Source: Tepidibacter thalassicus DSM 15285
GTDB taxonomy: Bacteria > Bacillota > Clostridia > Peptostreptococcales > Peptostreptococcaceae
Assembly (NCBI RefSeq): GCF_900129915.1
Contig: NZ_FQXH01000006.1
Location: forward strand, 62,001 to 126,000
Direction of reading: 5' to 3'
DNA: 64,000 nucleotides
Shown here: positions 35,587-48,960 of the stretch, in pieces
How the letters are laid out: each line of letters opens with the position of its first letter
How positions within the stretch are numbered: position 1 is the stretch's first letter
Made by a program: the position numbers and the translations under genes
The notes under the pieces: model-generated
Seen by the model: the letters and a program-made list of their open reading frames with translations, nothing else
Told to the model about the DNA's origin: nothing
Database searches by the model: none

Positions 35587-35880
35587 ATGGCTTTTCAACA
35601 ACTTACAGCAACTGTGACTACTTCTGCTGATAACCAAGCTGTAGTAACTCTTAACTCCGGTATTTTAGATAAAGGATACGTTTACTATTTTATTGCAGCT
35701 ATAAACGCTGATGGTACAACTTATTACGGAGAAACTTTTAAAGAAGACTTAAAAACAGCAACTGAAGACAAAGATTTAAGTGTAAATAATATAGTGCTTC
35801 CTAACATTCCTATTTCATCTGACTTTACTGGCACTTTAACAAATGAAAATGTAACTCTTTATGTTTCTTATACTGAATAA
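35587..35880 (+). CDS. 97-residue protein of unknown function
   Basis: A Thr/Ser/Asn-rich, Cys-free protein starting MAFQQLTATVTTSADNQ and ending TLYVSYTE, with alternating hydrophobic and polar residues suggesting an all-beta sandwich of about 7-8 strands. It has no signal peptide or membrane segment. AAAGGAGG lies eight bases before the ATG. It is closed by its own strong terminator. Its next neighbour encodes a DNRLRE-like protein; both may be surface or spore appendage components, but I do not recognise the family. Confidence 0.78.
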   Translation: MAFQQLTATVTTSADNQAVVTLNSGILDKGYVYYFIAAINADGTTYYGETFKEDLKTATEDKDLSVNNIVLPNIPISSDFTGTLTNENVTLYVSYTE

Positions 35881-35882
35881 AC

Positions 35883-35921
35883 CCAAAAAGATTTGAAGCT
35901 TATCGCTTCAAATCTTTTTCC
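35883..35921 (+). terminator. Terminator of the 97-residue protein gene
   Basis: 15-bp stem AAAAAGATTTGAAGC/GCTTCAAATCTTTTT with a 5-base loop (35885-35919), ending in a T-run. Confidence 0.88.
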
Positions 35922-35927
35922 AAAATT

Positions 35928-35956
35928 CAAATATATTTTATCATATACATATACTA
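35928..35956 (+). promoter_or_regulatory. Possible sigma-K-type promoter
   Basis: CAAA (35928-35931), 16 bases, CATATACTA (35948-35956). The -10 matches CATAnnnTA exactly; the -35 matches three of four bases of mACm. Confidence 0.35.
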
Positions 35957-35976
35957 TAAAACAGAGGTGATGTTAA

Positions 35977-36564
35977 ATGAGAAACATCATTATACCAGCT
36001 AGTAAAAGTTTAACTATATCAAATAAAATTCCAAATGAAAATATAAACAATGAATTTATCAATGTCGGTAATGACGGAAAATATTATTATTACAGCTACC
36101 TTTTTTTTGATATTTCTCCTATCCCCAGCAATATCGTAATTAATTCAGCTGAAATCATCTTATTTAAAGTTAAAGACTTTTTCAACTGTAATACCAAAGT
36201 ATTTTCCATATATCCATTATCAGATTACTTCAGCACTTTTACAACTTACAAAAATCACCCTAGAATAAATACACAATTTAAATACGATTTTTTACCATTT
36301 ACAAATAATATATATATAGAAGTAAATATAACAGATATATTGGAAGCATGGATAAATAATACTTTAATAAACAAAGGAATAATTTTAATTGGAGATAACA
36401 ATCAAAACTGCTTGACAACATTTGCTTCAGCTTTAAATAAAGACCCTTACCTAATACCTTTTTTAAGAGTATCCTTCCAAGAATCATCTATCGAAGTTAT
36501 TGTAGATTATCCTTTTAAAATTCCATACCGCAACATCAATTGGACATGTAAAACTAAACCTTAA
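35977..36564 (+). CDS. DNRLRE-like domain protein
   Basis: 195 residues. NNEFINVGNDGKYYYYSYLFFDISPIPSNIVINSAEIILFK and IYIEVNITDILEAWINN...NKGIILIGDN follow the DNRLRE/TNFR-like beta-sandwich pattern found in surface and spore proteins. There is no signal peptide, which would suit a spore coat protein made in the mother cell. GAGGTGATG precedes the ATG. Function is inferred only from fold pattern and the possible sigma-K promoter. Confidence 0.7.
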   Translation: MRNIIIPASKSLTISNKIPNENINNEFINVGNDGKYYYYSYLFFDISPIPSNIVINSAEIILFKVKDFFNCNTKVFSIYPLSDYFSTFTTYKNHPRINTQFKYDFLPFTNNIYIEVNITDILEAWINNTLINKGIILIGDNNQNCLTTFASALNKDPYLIPFLRVSFQESSIEVIVDYPFKIPYRNINWTCKTKP

Positions 36565-36594
36565 TAAAGACCAGCATATATGCTGGTCTTTATA
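36565..36594. terminator. Bidirectional terminator, also for tmRNA
   Basis: Perfect 14-bp palindrome TAAAGACCAGCATA/TATGCTGGTCTTTA (36565-36592). It can end the DNRLRE gene on the plus strand and tmRNA on the minus strand. Confidence 0.8.
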
Positions 36595-36604
36595 TTCTAT
36601 GTAT

Positions 36605-36956
36605 TGGTGGAGGCGAGGGGAGTCGAACCCCTGTCCGAGAGCTCTTTCCTTAAAGCTTCTACGAGCGTAGCTGCTATATTGAAATCTCGCCTCACTCAAC
36701 GCCTAACAGCAGGCTTTGAGCTTGGCCAGCCTTAATTATTCCATCTTTAGTCAAGGCACCCTAAAGATAGTTCCCCACTTGGTCGACGCCCTATTCTAGC
36801 TCGTGGGCAAACTAGATAGGACGAGCAGCGGTTATTAAGCTGCTAAAGCGTAATTATCGTTTGCGTTTATATTTAATCCCCAGTTTTTTACGTGACCCAG
36901 AGAAACACGGCTCGCTACTTTAAGTTCCAAACCCCCGTCGAAACCTTTACGCCCCC
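36605..36956 (-). ncRNA. ssrA: Transfer-messenger RNA (tmRNA)
   Basis: About 352 nt on the minus strand. The acceptor stem pairs GGGGGCG (36956-36950) with CGCCTCC, followed by ACCA ending at 36605; the T-arm GGTTCGACTCC is present near the 3' end. The tag reading frame runs from 36864 to the stop at 36835-36837 and encodes ANDNYALAA, followed by a second stop. Rescues stalled ribosomes with SmpB, whose gene ends 17 bases upstream. Confidence 0.97.
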
Positions 36957-36973
36957 AAGTTATATATTAAATT

Positions 36974-37432
36974 TTAATACCTTCCTGCAAGTTCTCTTTG
37001 AATACGTCTTTTTGCATCTCTTTTAGCAATATCTTGACGCTTATCGTAAAGTTTTTTCCCTTTTGCAAGAGCTATTTCAACTTTCACTTTTCCTCTCTTT
37101 AAATAAACACTAAGAGGTATTAATGAATATCCCTTTTGAGTTATTGCCCCTATTAATTTTCTAATTTCATGCTTATGAAGCAACAACTTTCTCACTCTAA
37201 GAGGGTCTACATTAAATATATTACCTTGTTCATAGGGACTTATATGAACTTGCTTTAAAAAAACTTCATTATTTTCCACAGAAGCATACCCATCAGCTAA
37301 ATTTATTCTTCCTGCTCTTATAGACTTAACTTCTGTCCCTTTAAGTTCTATCCCTGCTTCATAAACTTCTTCTATGAAATAATTGTGTCTTGCTTTTCTA
37401 TTTGTTGCTAAAACTTTTTTTCCTTCCGCCAT
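36974..37432 (-). CDS. smpB: SsrA-binding protein
   Basis: 152 residues. Binds tmRNA and brings it to stalled ribosomes. Family segments: [45 protein letters not shown] and the basic tail [28 protein letters not shown], which enters the mRNA channel. Directly upstream of ssrA, with a consensus sigma-A promoter of its own. Confidence 0.97.
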   Translation of the reverse strand: MAEGKKVLATNRKARHNYFIEEVYEAGIELKGTEVKSIRAGRINLADGYASVENNEVFLKQVHISPYEQGNIFNVDPLRVRKLLLHKHEIRKLIGAITQKGYSLIPLSVYLKRGKVKVEIALAKGKKLYDKRQDIAKRDAKRRIQRELAGRY

Positions 37433-37487
37433 ATGTTCACCCTCTTATAGCTTAAAACTTCAATTGTTTTTCATTATTGTAGAAATA

Positions 37488-37516
37488 ATAATAGCATAAT
37501 AATTTTTAAATGTCAA
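37488..37516 (-). promoter_or_regulatory. Sigma-A promoter of smpB-ssrA
   Basis: TTGACA (37516-37511), 17 bases, TATTAT (37493-37488) on the minus strand, 55 bases before the smpB start. Confidence 0.8.
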
Positions 37517-37519
37517 GTA

Positions 37520-37557
37520 TTTTTCCCTCATAGATTCAATTATCTATGAGGGAAAAA
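37520..37557. repeat. 16-bp inverted repeat without outer U-tract
   Basis: TTTTTCCCTCATAGAT/ATCTATGAGGGAAAAA with a 6-base centre, between rnr and the smpB promoter. The T-run is at the start of the stem and pairs with A residues, so a normal terminator T-run after the hairpin is absent on both strands. It may still end or pause rnr transcription. Confidence 0.55.
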
Positions 37558-37559
37558 TA

Positions 37560-39680
37560 TTAAACTATAGAAAACTCAATTTCTTTAAAATCAATATTCA
37601 CCTTAGAAACTTTCACTTTTAAAGTGTCTCCTATTCTATATGTTTTTTTAGTATGTTCCCCTATTAAAATATAATTATCAGAATCAAATATATAATAATC
37701 ATCATCTAAATTAGACAATCTAATAAGCCCCTCTATTGTGTTGTCTAATTCTACAAATATTCCAAAAGAAGTTACACTAGATATTACACCTTCAAATTCT
37801 TCTCCAATTTTACCTGCCATATATTCTGCTTTTTTAAGATCTTCAACTTCTCTTTGCGCATCATCAGCAGCTCTTTCTCTCAATGAAGATTGTTCAGAAG
37901 AATATGCTACAATACTTTTTAAAGCGCTTATTCTATTTTCACTTAACTTTCCATTTAATGCCTCTTTTATTATTCTGTGTATTTGAAGATCTGGATATCT
38001 TCTTATAGGAGATGTAAAATGAGAATAATATTTTGCTGCAAGCCCAAAATGTCCACTACATTCTGGAGAATACCTAGCTTGTTTTAATGATCTCAACATC
38101 AGTGTACTTACAACTAATTCTTCTTTCTTTCCTTGTACCTCATGAAGTACCATTTGTAACGCCTTCGGATGAACTTCTTCAATATCTCCTTTTATATGAT
38201 ATCCAAAAGAAGCTATAAATTTATTAAACTGTTCTATTTTTTCTGCACTTGGAGTTTCATGTATTCTATAAACAAAAGGTATATTAAGCCAGAAAAAATG
38301 TTCTGCTATGGTTTCATTACTTACAAGCATAAATTCCTCTATTATTCTATTAGCTATTCTTCTTTCATACTTTTTAACATCTACTACTTTCCCTTTTTCG
38401 TCAAGTAATATCTTAGCTTCTGGAAAATCAAAATCTATAGCTCCTCTACTTTCTCTTTTTTTCATAAGTATTCTAGCCAACTTCTCCATATTTCTAAAAT
38501 CATCTACTAAATGATTGTATTTCTTAATAAGTTCTTCATCGTTATTTTCAAGTATATCAGATACATCTGTATATACCATTCTAGCTTTCGAATGTATAAT
38601 AGATTCTACAATTTCATGTTTTAACACTTTTCCTTTTTCATCTATTTCCATAAATATAGAAAGTGTCAATCTATCCACATTAGGATTTAAACTACATACT
38701 CCATTAGATAGTTTTTTAGGAAGCATTGGAATAACTCTATCTATTAAATATACAGATGTTCCTCTCTTTAAAGCTTCTTTATCTAACTTCGATCCTTCTT
38801 TTACATAATGAGATACATCGGCAATATGTACCCCTAATCTATAATTTCCATTTGAAAGAATTTCAACTGATACAGCATCATCTAAATCTTTTGCATCTGC
38901 TCCATCTATAGTAATTATTGTCATGTCTCTTAAATCTACTCTTCTTTCTATTTCTTCTTTAGGTATATCTTCACTTATTCTTTCTGCTTCAGCTAAAACT
39001 TCATCAGGAAATTCTTCTGGAAGGTCATGTTGTTTAATTATAGATAAAATATCTATTCCCTTTTCTCCTTTTTTCCCTAATATTTCTATAATTCTTCCTT
39101 CTGGATTTCTACCTTTTTTTGGCCACTGAGTAATTTCACATACTACTTTATCGCCATGGCCTGCATTCATCGATTCTACCTTAGGTATATATACATCATT
39201 TATAAGTCTTTTATTATCAGGAACAACAAATCCAAAATTTTTACTCGATTCATAAGTTCCTACTAATGTTTTAATTGATCTTTCTACTATTTTTATTATT
39301 TCACCTTCAGCACGCCTACTTTCTGTGGATTTCTCCATAACTCTCGCTATTACTTTATCATTGTGCATAGCTCCATTCATTGCATTTGCAGGTATAAACA
39401 AATCCTCTATTCCTTCTTCATTTGACACTATAAAACCATATCCTCTTTGATGTGTTACAAGTCTTCCGACAAATAAATTCATTTTACTAGGAAGTCCATA
39501 CTTTTTCTTTTTAGTTTTATATATATATCCATCTTCTTCAAGTTCATCTAAAAAATTATAAAACATAGCTCTCTCTGATGGATGTATATCAAATATAGCT
39601 GCAAGTTCTTCTCTAGTCAATGGATTATATGCTTTTTCTTTCATAAATTTCAATAAAGTCTCTTTCATTCCTGGTACCAT
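37560..39680 (-). CDS. rnr: Ribonuclease R
   Basis: 706 residues. Domains: N-terminal helix-turn-helix (about 1-65), two cold-shock RNA-binding domains (about 70-220), the RNB catalytic core with TIDGADAKDLDDAVSVE (metal-binding Asp cluster) and HFTSPIRRYPDLQIHR, and a C-terminal S1 domain (about 620-700). Degrades structured RNA 3' to 5' and works with tmRNA on non-stop mRNA, fitting its place beside smpB and ssrA. The ATG at 39680 has AGGAGG six bases upstream. Confidence 0.96.
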   Translation of the reverse strand: MVPGMKETLLKFMKEKAYNPLTREELAAIFDIHPSERAMFYNFLDELEEDGYIYKTKKKKYGLPSKMNLFVGRLVTHQRGYGFIVSNEEGIEDLFIPANAMNGAMHNDKVIARVMEKSTESRRAEGEIIKIVERSIKTLVGTYESSKNFGFVVPDNKRLINDVYIPKVESMNAGHGDKVVCEITQWPKKGRNPEGRIIEILGKKGEKGIDILSIIKQHDLPEEFPDEVLAEAERISEDIPKEEIERRVDLRDMTIITIDGADAKDLDDAVSVEILSNGNYRLGVHIADVSHYVKEGSKLDKEALKRGTSVYLIDRVIPMLPKKLSNGVCSLNPNVDRLTLSIFMEIDEKGKVLKHEIVESIIHSKARMVYTDVSDILENNDEELIKKYNHLVDDFRNMEKLARILMKKRESRGAIDFDFPEAKILLDEKGKVVDVKKYERRIANRIIEEFMLVSNETIAEHFFWLNIPFVYRIHETPSAEKIEQFNKFIASFGYHIKGDIEEVHPKALQMVLHEVQGKKEELVVSTLMLRSLKQARYSPECSGHFGLAAKYYSHFTSPIRRYPDLQIHRIIKEALNGKLSENRISALKSIVAYSSEQSSLRERAADDAQREVEDLKKAEYMAGKIGEEFEGVISSVTSFGIFVELDNTIEGLIRLSNLDDDYYIFDSDNYILIGEHTKKTYRIGDTLKVKVSKVNIDFKEIEFSIV

Positions 39681-39818
39681 CTTTTACCTCCTACTATATA
39701 TATTTTTTATAAATATATATTTTCCATTTTTTATGTTTTTTACATAATTAATTTATATTTTTTTATATAAATTATTACATCAATTTCACAAATACCATAT
39801 TTTTCCTAAATAATGAGA

Positions 39819-39847
39819 TTAAAAAAAAATCCCATTTGAATGGGATT
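39819..39847 (-). terminator. Terminator of secG
   Basis: Stem AATCCCATT/AATGGGATT (39828-39847) and a long T-run on the minus strand. Confidence 0.8.
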
Positions 39848-39854
39848 AATAAAA

Positions 39855-40082
39855 TTATTGTATTGCAACTAACGATAAAGCTACTACAATAAATAAAAAA
39901 GCAGAAATAGAAGTAATTTTTGAAAATAAAGCATCTAATCCTCTAGCTTTAACTCCTATAACCTGTTCAGCTCCTCCAGCTATACTCCCTGAAAGACCTG
40001 CACTTTTCCCTGATTGAAGTAATACACTGACAATTAAAACTATACTAGTTATAAGCTGTACTACCATTAAAAAAGCTTTCAC
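39855..40082 (-). CDS. secG: Protein translocase subunit SecG
   Basis: 75 residues, two membrane helices (VVQLITSIVLIVSVLLQSGK and FLFIVVALSLVA) joined by the Gly-rich LSGSIAGGAEQVIG loop typical of SecG. Part of the SecYEG channel. It lies between eno and rnr as in many clostridia. Confidence 0.94.
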   Translation of the reverse strand: MKAFLMVVQLITSIVLIVSVLLQSGKSAGLSGSIAGGAEQVIGVKARGLDALFSKITSISAFLFIVVALSLVAIQ

Positions 40083-40159
40083 ATCTACACCCCCTTAATA
40101 CAAAACTAAATTAATATAGATAGTGTAACACATAAACATTACCCTATCAACAGTAAAAT

Positions 40160-40192
40160 CAAAAATAGGGAGATATATCATTCTCCCTATTC
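40160..40192 (-). terminator. Terminator of eno
   Basis: 10-bp stem AATAGGGAGA/TCTCCCTATT with an 8-base loop (40164-40191) and a short T-run on the minus strand; marks the end of the glycolytic operon. Confidence 0.78.
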
Positions 40193-40199
40193 TCAAGCA

Positions 40200-43068
<2,869 letters not shown>

Positions 43069-43083
43069 GTTTATATCAACTCC

Positions 43084-43833
43084 TTAGAAATTAACAAGCT
43101 CTATATAATCTGAAGGATTTAAACTTGCTCCCCCAACTAAAGCTCCGTCTATATCACTTTCATTCATTATTTCTTCTACATTATTTGGCTTAACGCTTCC
43201 ACCGTATTGTATTCTAACCTCTTCTGAAACTTCTTCTCCACAAACAGATGCAACAACTTCTCTTATATAAGATATAACATCATTTGCATCTTTACTGCTA
43301 GCTGTTTTTCCAGTTCCTATAGCCCATATTGGCTCATATGCAATTACTATGTCTTTTACTCTATCTTTGTCTACATTTTCTAAAGCTTTTTCCACTTGAT
43401 ATTTTACTACATCTTTTGTTTTTTCTGTTTCTCTTTCTTCAAGAGTTTCTCCTACACAAACTATAGGTTTTATACCATATTCTAAAGCTTTTAAAACTTT
43501 TTTATTAACTGTTTCATCTGTTTCATTAAAGTATTGTCTTCTTTCAGAATGTCCTATTATAACATAATCCACTTCAATTTCTTTAAGCATAAGAGGAGAT
43601 ATTTCCCCAGTAAATGCTCCTTTTTCTTCAAAATGCATATTTTGAGCTCCAATTTTAATATTAGTTCCCTTAGTAACTTCTTTTAAATCTTTAAGTAACG
43701 TAAATGGAGCACATATAACTGCTTCAACATCTGTATTTGCAACTTTATCTTTAACTTCATTTACAAAATCAACAGCTTCTTTTATAGTTTTGTGCATTTT
43801 CCAGTTCCCAGCAATGATTGGAGTTCTCATTCT
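43084..43833 (-). CDS. tpiA: Triosephosphate isomerase
   Basis: About 249 residues. Substrate Asn-Lys in [10 protein letters not shown], catalytic His in VIIGHSERR, catalytic Glu in [13 protein letters not shown] and the phosphate loop YGGSV are all present. The ATG at 43833 gives the usual N-terminus; an upstream TTG adds six residues directly against the pgk stop. Confidence 0.97.
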   Translation of the reverse strand, partial: RMRTPIIAGNWKMHKTIKEAVDFVNEVKDKVANTDVEAVICAPFTLLKDLKEVTKGTNIKIGAQNMHFEEKGAFTGEISPLMLKEIEVDYVIIGHSERRQYFNETDETVNKKVLKALEYGIKPIVCVGETLEERETEKTKDVVKYQVEKALENVDKDRVKDIVIAYEPIWAIGTGKTASSKDANDVISYIREVVASVCGEEVSEEVRIQYGGSVKPNNVEEIMNESDIDGALVGGASLNPSDYIELVNF

Positions 43834-43848
43834 CTCACACCCTTTCAA

Positions 43849-45048
43849 TTATTTATCATTTAAAGCAACAATTCCTGGAAGTTCTTTTCCTTCTAAGAAC
43901 TCAAGTGATGCTCCACCACCAGTTGAAATGTGAGTCATTTTATCTCCAAAACCTAATTGATTTACAGCAGCAGCACTATCTCCTCCACCTATAACTGTTG
44001 TAGCGCCAGATTCTGCCATGGCTTTAGCAACTTCCAAAGTTCCTTTTGCAAAGTTTTCAAATTCAAATACTCCCATAGGTCCATTCCAAACTACAGTTTT
44101 AGCTTCTTTTACAACATCTGCATACATTTTCGCAGTTTTAGGTCCAATATCAAGTCCCATAAATCCATCTTTAATATTTTCATCTTCTGTAACAACTGGA
44201 GTTGTATCCTTATCAAATTTTTCTCCAATTACATGATCTATTGGAAGTAATAATTTAACTCCCTTAGCTTTTGCTTTTTCTATCATTTCTTTAGAATACT
44301 CTATTTTATCTTCTTCAAGTAAAGATGTTCCTATTTCATAACCTTGAGCTTTTAAAAATGTATAAGCCATTCCTCCACCGATTATTAATGTATCTACTTT
44401 TTCAAGTAAATTGTTTATAACATTTATTTTATCTGAAACTTTAGCTCCACCAAGTATTGCTACAAATGGTCTTTCAGGATTTTCAACAGCTTCGCCCAAG
44501 AATTTTAATTCTTTTTGAATTAAATATCCACATACACTAGTTTCTATAAAATTTGTAACTCCAACAGTTGAACAGTGAGCTCTATGAGCTGTACCAAACG
44601 CATCATTTACAAATATATCAGCAAGAGAAGCTAATTCCTTTGAAAAACTCTCTTCATTTTTAGTTTCTTCTTTTCTATATCTTGTGTTTTGAAGAAGTAC
44701 AACATCTCCATCTTTCATATTTTCAACTGCAGATTTTGCATTTTCTCCAACAACATTATCATCTGCTGCAAATACAACTTCTTTATTTAACATTTCAGAA
44801 AGTCTTTTAGCAACTGGAGCAAGTGAAAGTTCTGGTTTTGGTTCTCCCTTTGGTTTTCCAAGATGAGAACACAATATAACTTTTGCTCCTTTTTCCATTA
44901 AGTACTTAATAGTAGGAAGAGCTCCTATTAATCTATTTTCATCAGTTATAACACCATCTTTTAATGGCACATTAAAATCACATCTTACTAATACTCTTTT
45001 ACCAGTTACATCTATATCTTCTATAGTTTTTTTGTTTAACATTGACAT
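43849..45048 (-). CDS. pgk: Phosphoglycerate kinase
   Basis: 399 residues. [30 protein letters not shown] and the nucleotide-binding [11 protein letters not shown] with [11 protein letters not shown] are standard. AAGGAG lies eight bases before the ATG. It follows gap after a terminator-like element, which may tune pgk relative to gap. Confidence 0.97.
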   Translation of the reverse strand: MSMLNKKTIEDIDVTGKRVLVRCDFNVPLKDGVITDENRLIGALPTIKYLMEKGAKVILCSHLGKPKGEPKPELSLAPVAKRLSEMLNKEVVFAADDNVVGENAKSAVENMKDGDVVLLQNTRYRKEETKNEESFSKELASLADIFVNDAFGTAHRAHCSTVGVTNFIETSVCGYLIQKELKFLGEAVENPERPFVAILGGAKVSDKINVINNLLEKVDTLIIGGGMAYTFLKAQGYEIGTSLLEEDKIEYSKEMIEKAKAKGVKLLLPIDHVIGEKFDKDTTPVVTEDENIKDGFMGLDIGPKTAKMYADVVKEAKTVVWNGPMGVFEFENFAKGTLEVAKAMAESGATTVIGGGDSAAAVNQLGFGDKMTHISTGGGASLEFLEGKELPGIVALNDK

Positions 45049-45108
45049 AATTTTAACTCCTTTCTTTCAGGTATGTCCGATTTGCCCATACTGCATAGTG
45101 CATTTTTG

Positions 45109-45157
45109 AAAAAAAAAGATCCGGTCCCGTAGTATAATACTACAAAACCCGGACCAT
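45109..45157 (-). terminator. Complex terminator between gap and pgk
   Basis: An outer stem GGTCCGG/CCGGATC encloses an inner hairpin GTAGTAT/ATACTAC, followed on the minus strand by TTTTTTTTT. It probably reduces read-through from gap into pgk. Confidence 0.75.
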
Positions 45158-45186
45158 TTTTAGTTTACTTTATTTTTTTAATAAAT

Positions 45187-46194
<1,008 letters not shown>

Positions 46195-46237
46195 TCATTC
46201 CTCCTATTAATAAATTAATTTATTTTAATTTTTATAA

Positions 46238-47260
46238 TTAAATTAACTCAAATATTTTATTAGCAGCTCCTTCATCGGTAATTAAAATTAAATCTTTTTT
46301 TATCTTTGATATAGCAAGTATAGCTTCTGCCTTCCTACTACCTCCAACTATTCCTATAGTGTTTTTTATTGACTTAAAATTTTCTAATTTTATACCTATA
46401 GTAATAGTTTCGTGTACTATTTCTCCATTTCTGTTAAAATAATATCCAAAAGCTTCTCCTACAGCTCCTTTTGACATTATATAGTCAAATTCAGACTTAG
46501 GCATTTTTCTTCTTCTAGCCATATCATCTGCTCTTCCTATTCCAAATATTAAAACATCGACATTTTGTATATATTCTAAAGTTTTATTTATCTCAGGTTC
46601 TAAAATTAAGCTCTCTAAAGTTTCCTTTGTTATATTATCTGGAACATGCAAAAGCTTATAATTTCCACCTAACTTTTTACCTATAACTGCTGCTATATTA
46701 TTTGATTGAATTTCAACTTCTTTTCCAAGGCCACCTCTTGCAGGAACTACTAATATATTTTCGTATTTTTTAATTCCTTGAAGGCAATTAGCAAATTCAT
46801 GCATAGTATTCCCGCCAGTAACGCCTATTATATAGTTATTTTTTAATATCTTAGTTATATATTTACAAGTAGCTTTTCCTATATCTTTTCTCACTGTATC
46901 ATCTTCATCAGCATTTCCTGGTACTATTATTACCTTCTTTATACCTAACTTCTTTTTCAAACTTTCCTCTAAATGAGATATACCCATCATCTCATCTATA
47001 AATTCTTTTAAATTATCCAATACGTATGTTCCACTTTTACTTATACTCATTCCTGAAGTATGTACATTTATAAGATCTTGACTTTTTAAAAATTCAACCT
47101 CAGATCTTATAATCCTCTCACTTAATTCCAGTTTATTAGAAAGTGCCCTTCTTCCTATAGGCTCATTTAAAGATATTTGCTTCAATATTAAATATCTTCT
47201 TTCCATAATTTCCAATATTTCTGGAATTATCTTCTTTTGAATTTGTATTAATTTTTTCAT
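46238..47260 (-). CDS. cggR: Central glycolytic genes regulator CggR
   Basis: 340 residues of the SorC/DeoR group. An N-terminal winged-helix part (IGRRALSNKLELSERIIRSEVEFLKSQDLI) and a sugar-phosphate-binding domain (IVPGNADEDDTVRKDIGKAT, IIGVTGGNTMHEFA, VPARGGLGKEVEIQSN, GRADDMARRRKMP) match CggR. In Bacillus it represses the gapA operon and is released by fructose-1,6-bisphosphate. It lies directly upstream of gap, with a tandem GGGAC operator just before it. The ribosome binding site is weak. Confidence 0.93.
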   Translation of the reverse strand: MKKLIQIQKKIIPEILEIMERRYLILKQISLNEPIGRRALSNKLELSERIIRSEVEFLKSQDLINVHTSGMSISKSGTYVLDNLKEFIDEMMGISHLEESLKKKLGIKKVIIVPGNADEDDTVRKDIGKATCKYITKILKNNYIIGVTGGNTMHEFANCLQGIKKYENILVVPARGGLGKEVEIQSNNIAAVIGKKLGGNYKLLHVPDNITKETLESLILEPEINKTLEYIQNVDVLIFGIGRADDMARRRKMPKSEFDYIMSKGAVGEAFGYYFNRNGEIVHETITIGIKLENFKSIKNTIGIVGGSRKAEAILAISKIKKDLILITDEGAANKIFELI

Positions 47261-47293
47261 AATTTTTTGTCCCTATAAAATCATTTTTAATTT

Positions 47294-47329
47294 GGGACAT
47301 CAAATGTCCCTCGACTATATTTTAGTCCC
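47294..47329 (-). promoter_or_regulatory. CggR operator, two tandem sites
   Basis: Minus strand: GGGAC-N8-AGTC, 2 bases, GGGAC-N6-TGTC. Known CggR operators have two GGGACN6TGTC-like boxes; here the downstream box is exact and the upstream box is a GACTA/TAGTC palindrome. It lies downstream of the promoter, as expected for a roadblock-type repressor. Confidence 0.8.
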
Positions 47330-47342
47330 ACCTCTTGATTTA

Positions 47343-47371
47343 ATTTTATACTACTATTACATATTTTTCAA
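47343..47371 (-). promoter_or_regulatory. Sigma-A promoter of the cggR-gap operon
   Basis: TTGAAA (47371-47366), 17 bases, TAAAAT (47348-47343), 13 bases upstream of the CggR operator. Confidence 0.75.
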
Positions 47372-47403
47372 TATTTTTTTGTAATATTATTAGATTTTTT
47401 ATT

Positions 47404-48732
47404 TTAACAAATTTTTTTCCTCTTTGTAGATGACGGTATCCCCAATTCTTCTCTATATTTAGCTACAGTTCTTCTAGATATATTGATATTCTTTTCTTTT
47501 AATAAAGAACATATTTTCGAATCACTATATGGCTTTTTCTTATCTTCAAAGCTTATTATTTCCTTTATTATGTTTTTTATGCTTGTTGAAGCTATATCTA
47601 TACCTCCACTGAAAAAATATTTCAATTCAAATAGCCCATAAGGCGTTAACATGTATTTTCCATTTATCCCCCTACTAACAGTAGATTCATGAATACCTAA
47701 ATCGATAGCTATATCTTTGAGAATTAACGGCTTTAGATATTTATTTCCCTTTTCAAAAAAATCCATTTGATGTTTTACTATTTCCTTAGATATTCTCAAT
47801 ATTGTATTTTTTCTACTTTCTATATTTTTAATCAAATTAATAGCAGAGTTTAATTTTTCTTTTATATATTCTTTAGCTTCATCATCTTTTTGAGAATTTT
47901 TCAATATTTCTTGATAAAATTTATTTATTTTTATATTAGGTATATTTGTATCATTTAAATATACTTCATACTTATCTCCTATTTTTTCTACTATAACATC
48001 TGGTATTATGTAATTATTTTCAAAAAAAGAATATTTTCTTCCCGGTTTTGGTTCAAGTGTTTTTATAATCTCTAATATTTTTCTACATTTTTCCGGAGTT
48101 ATTTTATATTTTTTACATATATCTTTATATTTTTTATTAGCTATTAAATTTAAATCCTCCTTTATTATATTCTCTATAACATCAGATTTTATTTGTTTTT
48201 CTTTTATTTGAATTAAAAGACACTCTTTAACACTTCTAGCACCAACTCCAGAAGGCTCCAAACTTTGAACTATTTTTAAGTTCTTCAATACATTTTCATC
48301 ACTTATCCCAAATTTTTTGGATATTTCACAAATATCTCCTTTGAAATATCCATTTTCATCTAAACAATCTATTATATACTCAACTATTTCTTTACTTTTT
48401 TTGTCTATATTATAATAATTTATCTGATTTTTTAAATGTTCATATATAGAAATATTGTATTTAATAATATTTTCTATATTATAATTTTGCTCTTTGTTTT
48501 GTGAATAATTTATTTCCTGATATTTTGTATCTCTTATATATTCAATATATTTTTCCCAATCTAAATTTTCTTTTTTTTCAACTTCAATAATAGGGTTTTC
48601 TTCATTTTCCTTGTTTATAATTTCTTCTAATTCGTACATACTCATATTCAATATGTCTAAAGACTGCTTCAACTGTTTTGTCAATATCAACTTTTGAGAT
48701 TGATTTAATTCTAAACCTAAATTTAATTTCAT
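47404..48732 (-). CDS. rpoN: RNA polymerase sigma-54 factor
   Basis: About 442 residues from the ATG at 48732, which gives the standard start MKLNLGLELNQSQKLILTKQLKQSL. A Gln/Leu-rich activator-interacting region I, core-binding middle part and the C-terminal RpoN box (ISRRTVAKYREELGIPSSTKRKK, in pieces: RRTVAKYRE then LGIPSS) that reads the -24 element are all present. A GGGTGGATT site lies before this ATG. It directs transcription at -24/-12 promoters such as the one at 62972-62989. Confidence 0.96.
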   Translation of the reverse strand: MKLNLGLELNQSQKLILTKQLKQSLDILNMSMYELEEIINKENEENPIIEVEKKENLDWEKYIEYIRDTKYQEINYSQNKEQNYNIENIIKYNISIYEHLKNQINYYNIDKKSKEIVEYIIDCLDENGYFKGDICEISKKFGISDENVLKNLKIVQSLEPSGVGARSVKECLLIQIKEKQIKSDVIENIIKEDLNLIANKKYKDICKKYKITPEKCRKILEIIKTLEPKPGRKYSFFENNYIIPDVIVEKIGDKYEVYLNDTNIPNIKINKFYQEILKNSQKDDEAKEYIKEKLNSAINLIKNIESRKNTILRISKEIVKHQMDFFEKGNKYLKPLILKDIAIDLGIHESTVSRGINGKYMLTPYGLFELKYFFSGGIDIASTSIKNIIKEIISFEDKKKPYSDSKICSLLKEKNINISRRTVAKYREELGIPSSTKRKKIC

Positions 48733-48889
48733 TAGGAATCCACCCTTTGCAATAAAAATATATTCATATATCAATTATATCAAAAAATTAATTGAATTCC
48801 CTTCACCATTCCCAATTTTTATATTATTTAACAACTATTTATTTTAACTATATATTCCTATAAATCCAAACTTTTTTTACATATTTTTT

Positions 48890-48919
48890 TAATATAACTC
48901 TACTTTTTTCACATACTAA
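48890..48919 (+). promoter_or_regulatory. Possible sigma-E-type promoter of the LysM/CAP gene
   Basis: TAATATA (48890-48896), 15 bases, CATACTAA (48912-48919); resembles KMATATT-N14-CATACAMT with spacing one longer. Confidence 0.35.
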
Positions 48920-48960
48920 ATTTAAATTTATTATTTTCACATTTAATTAGGAGGCCATTA

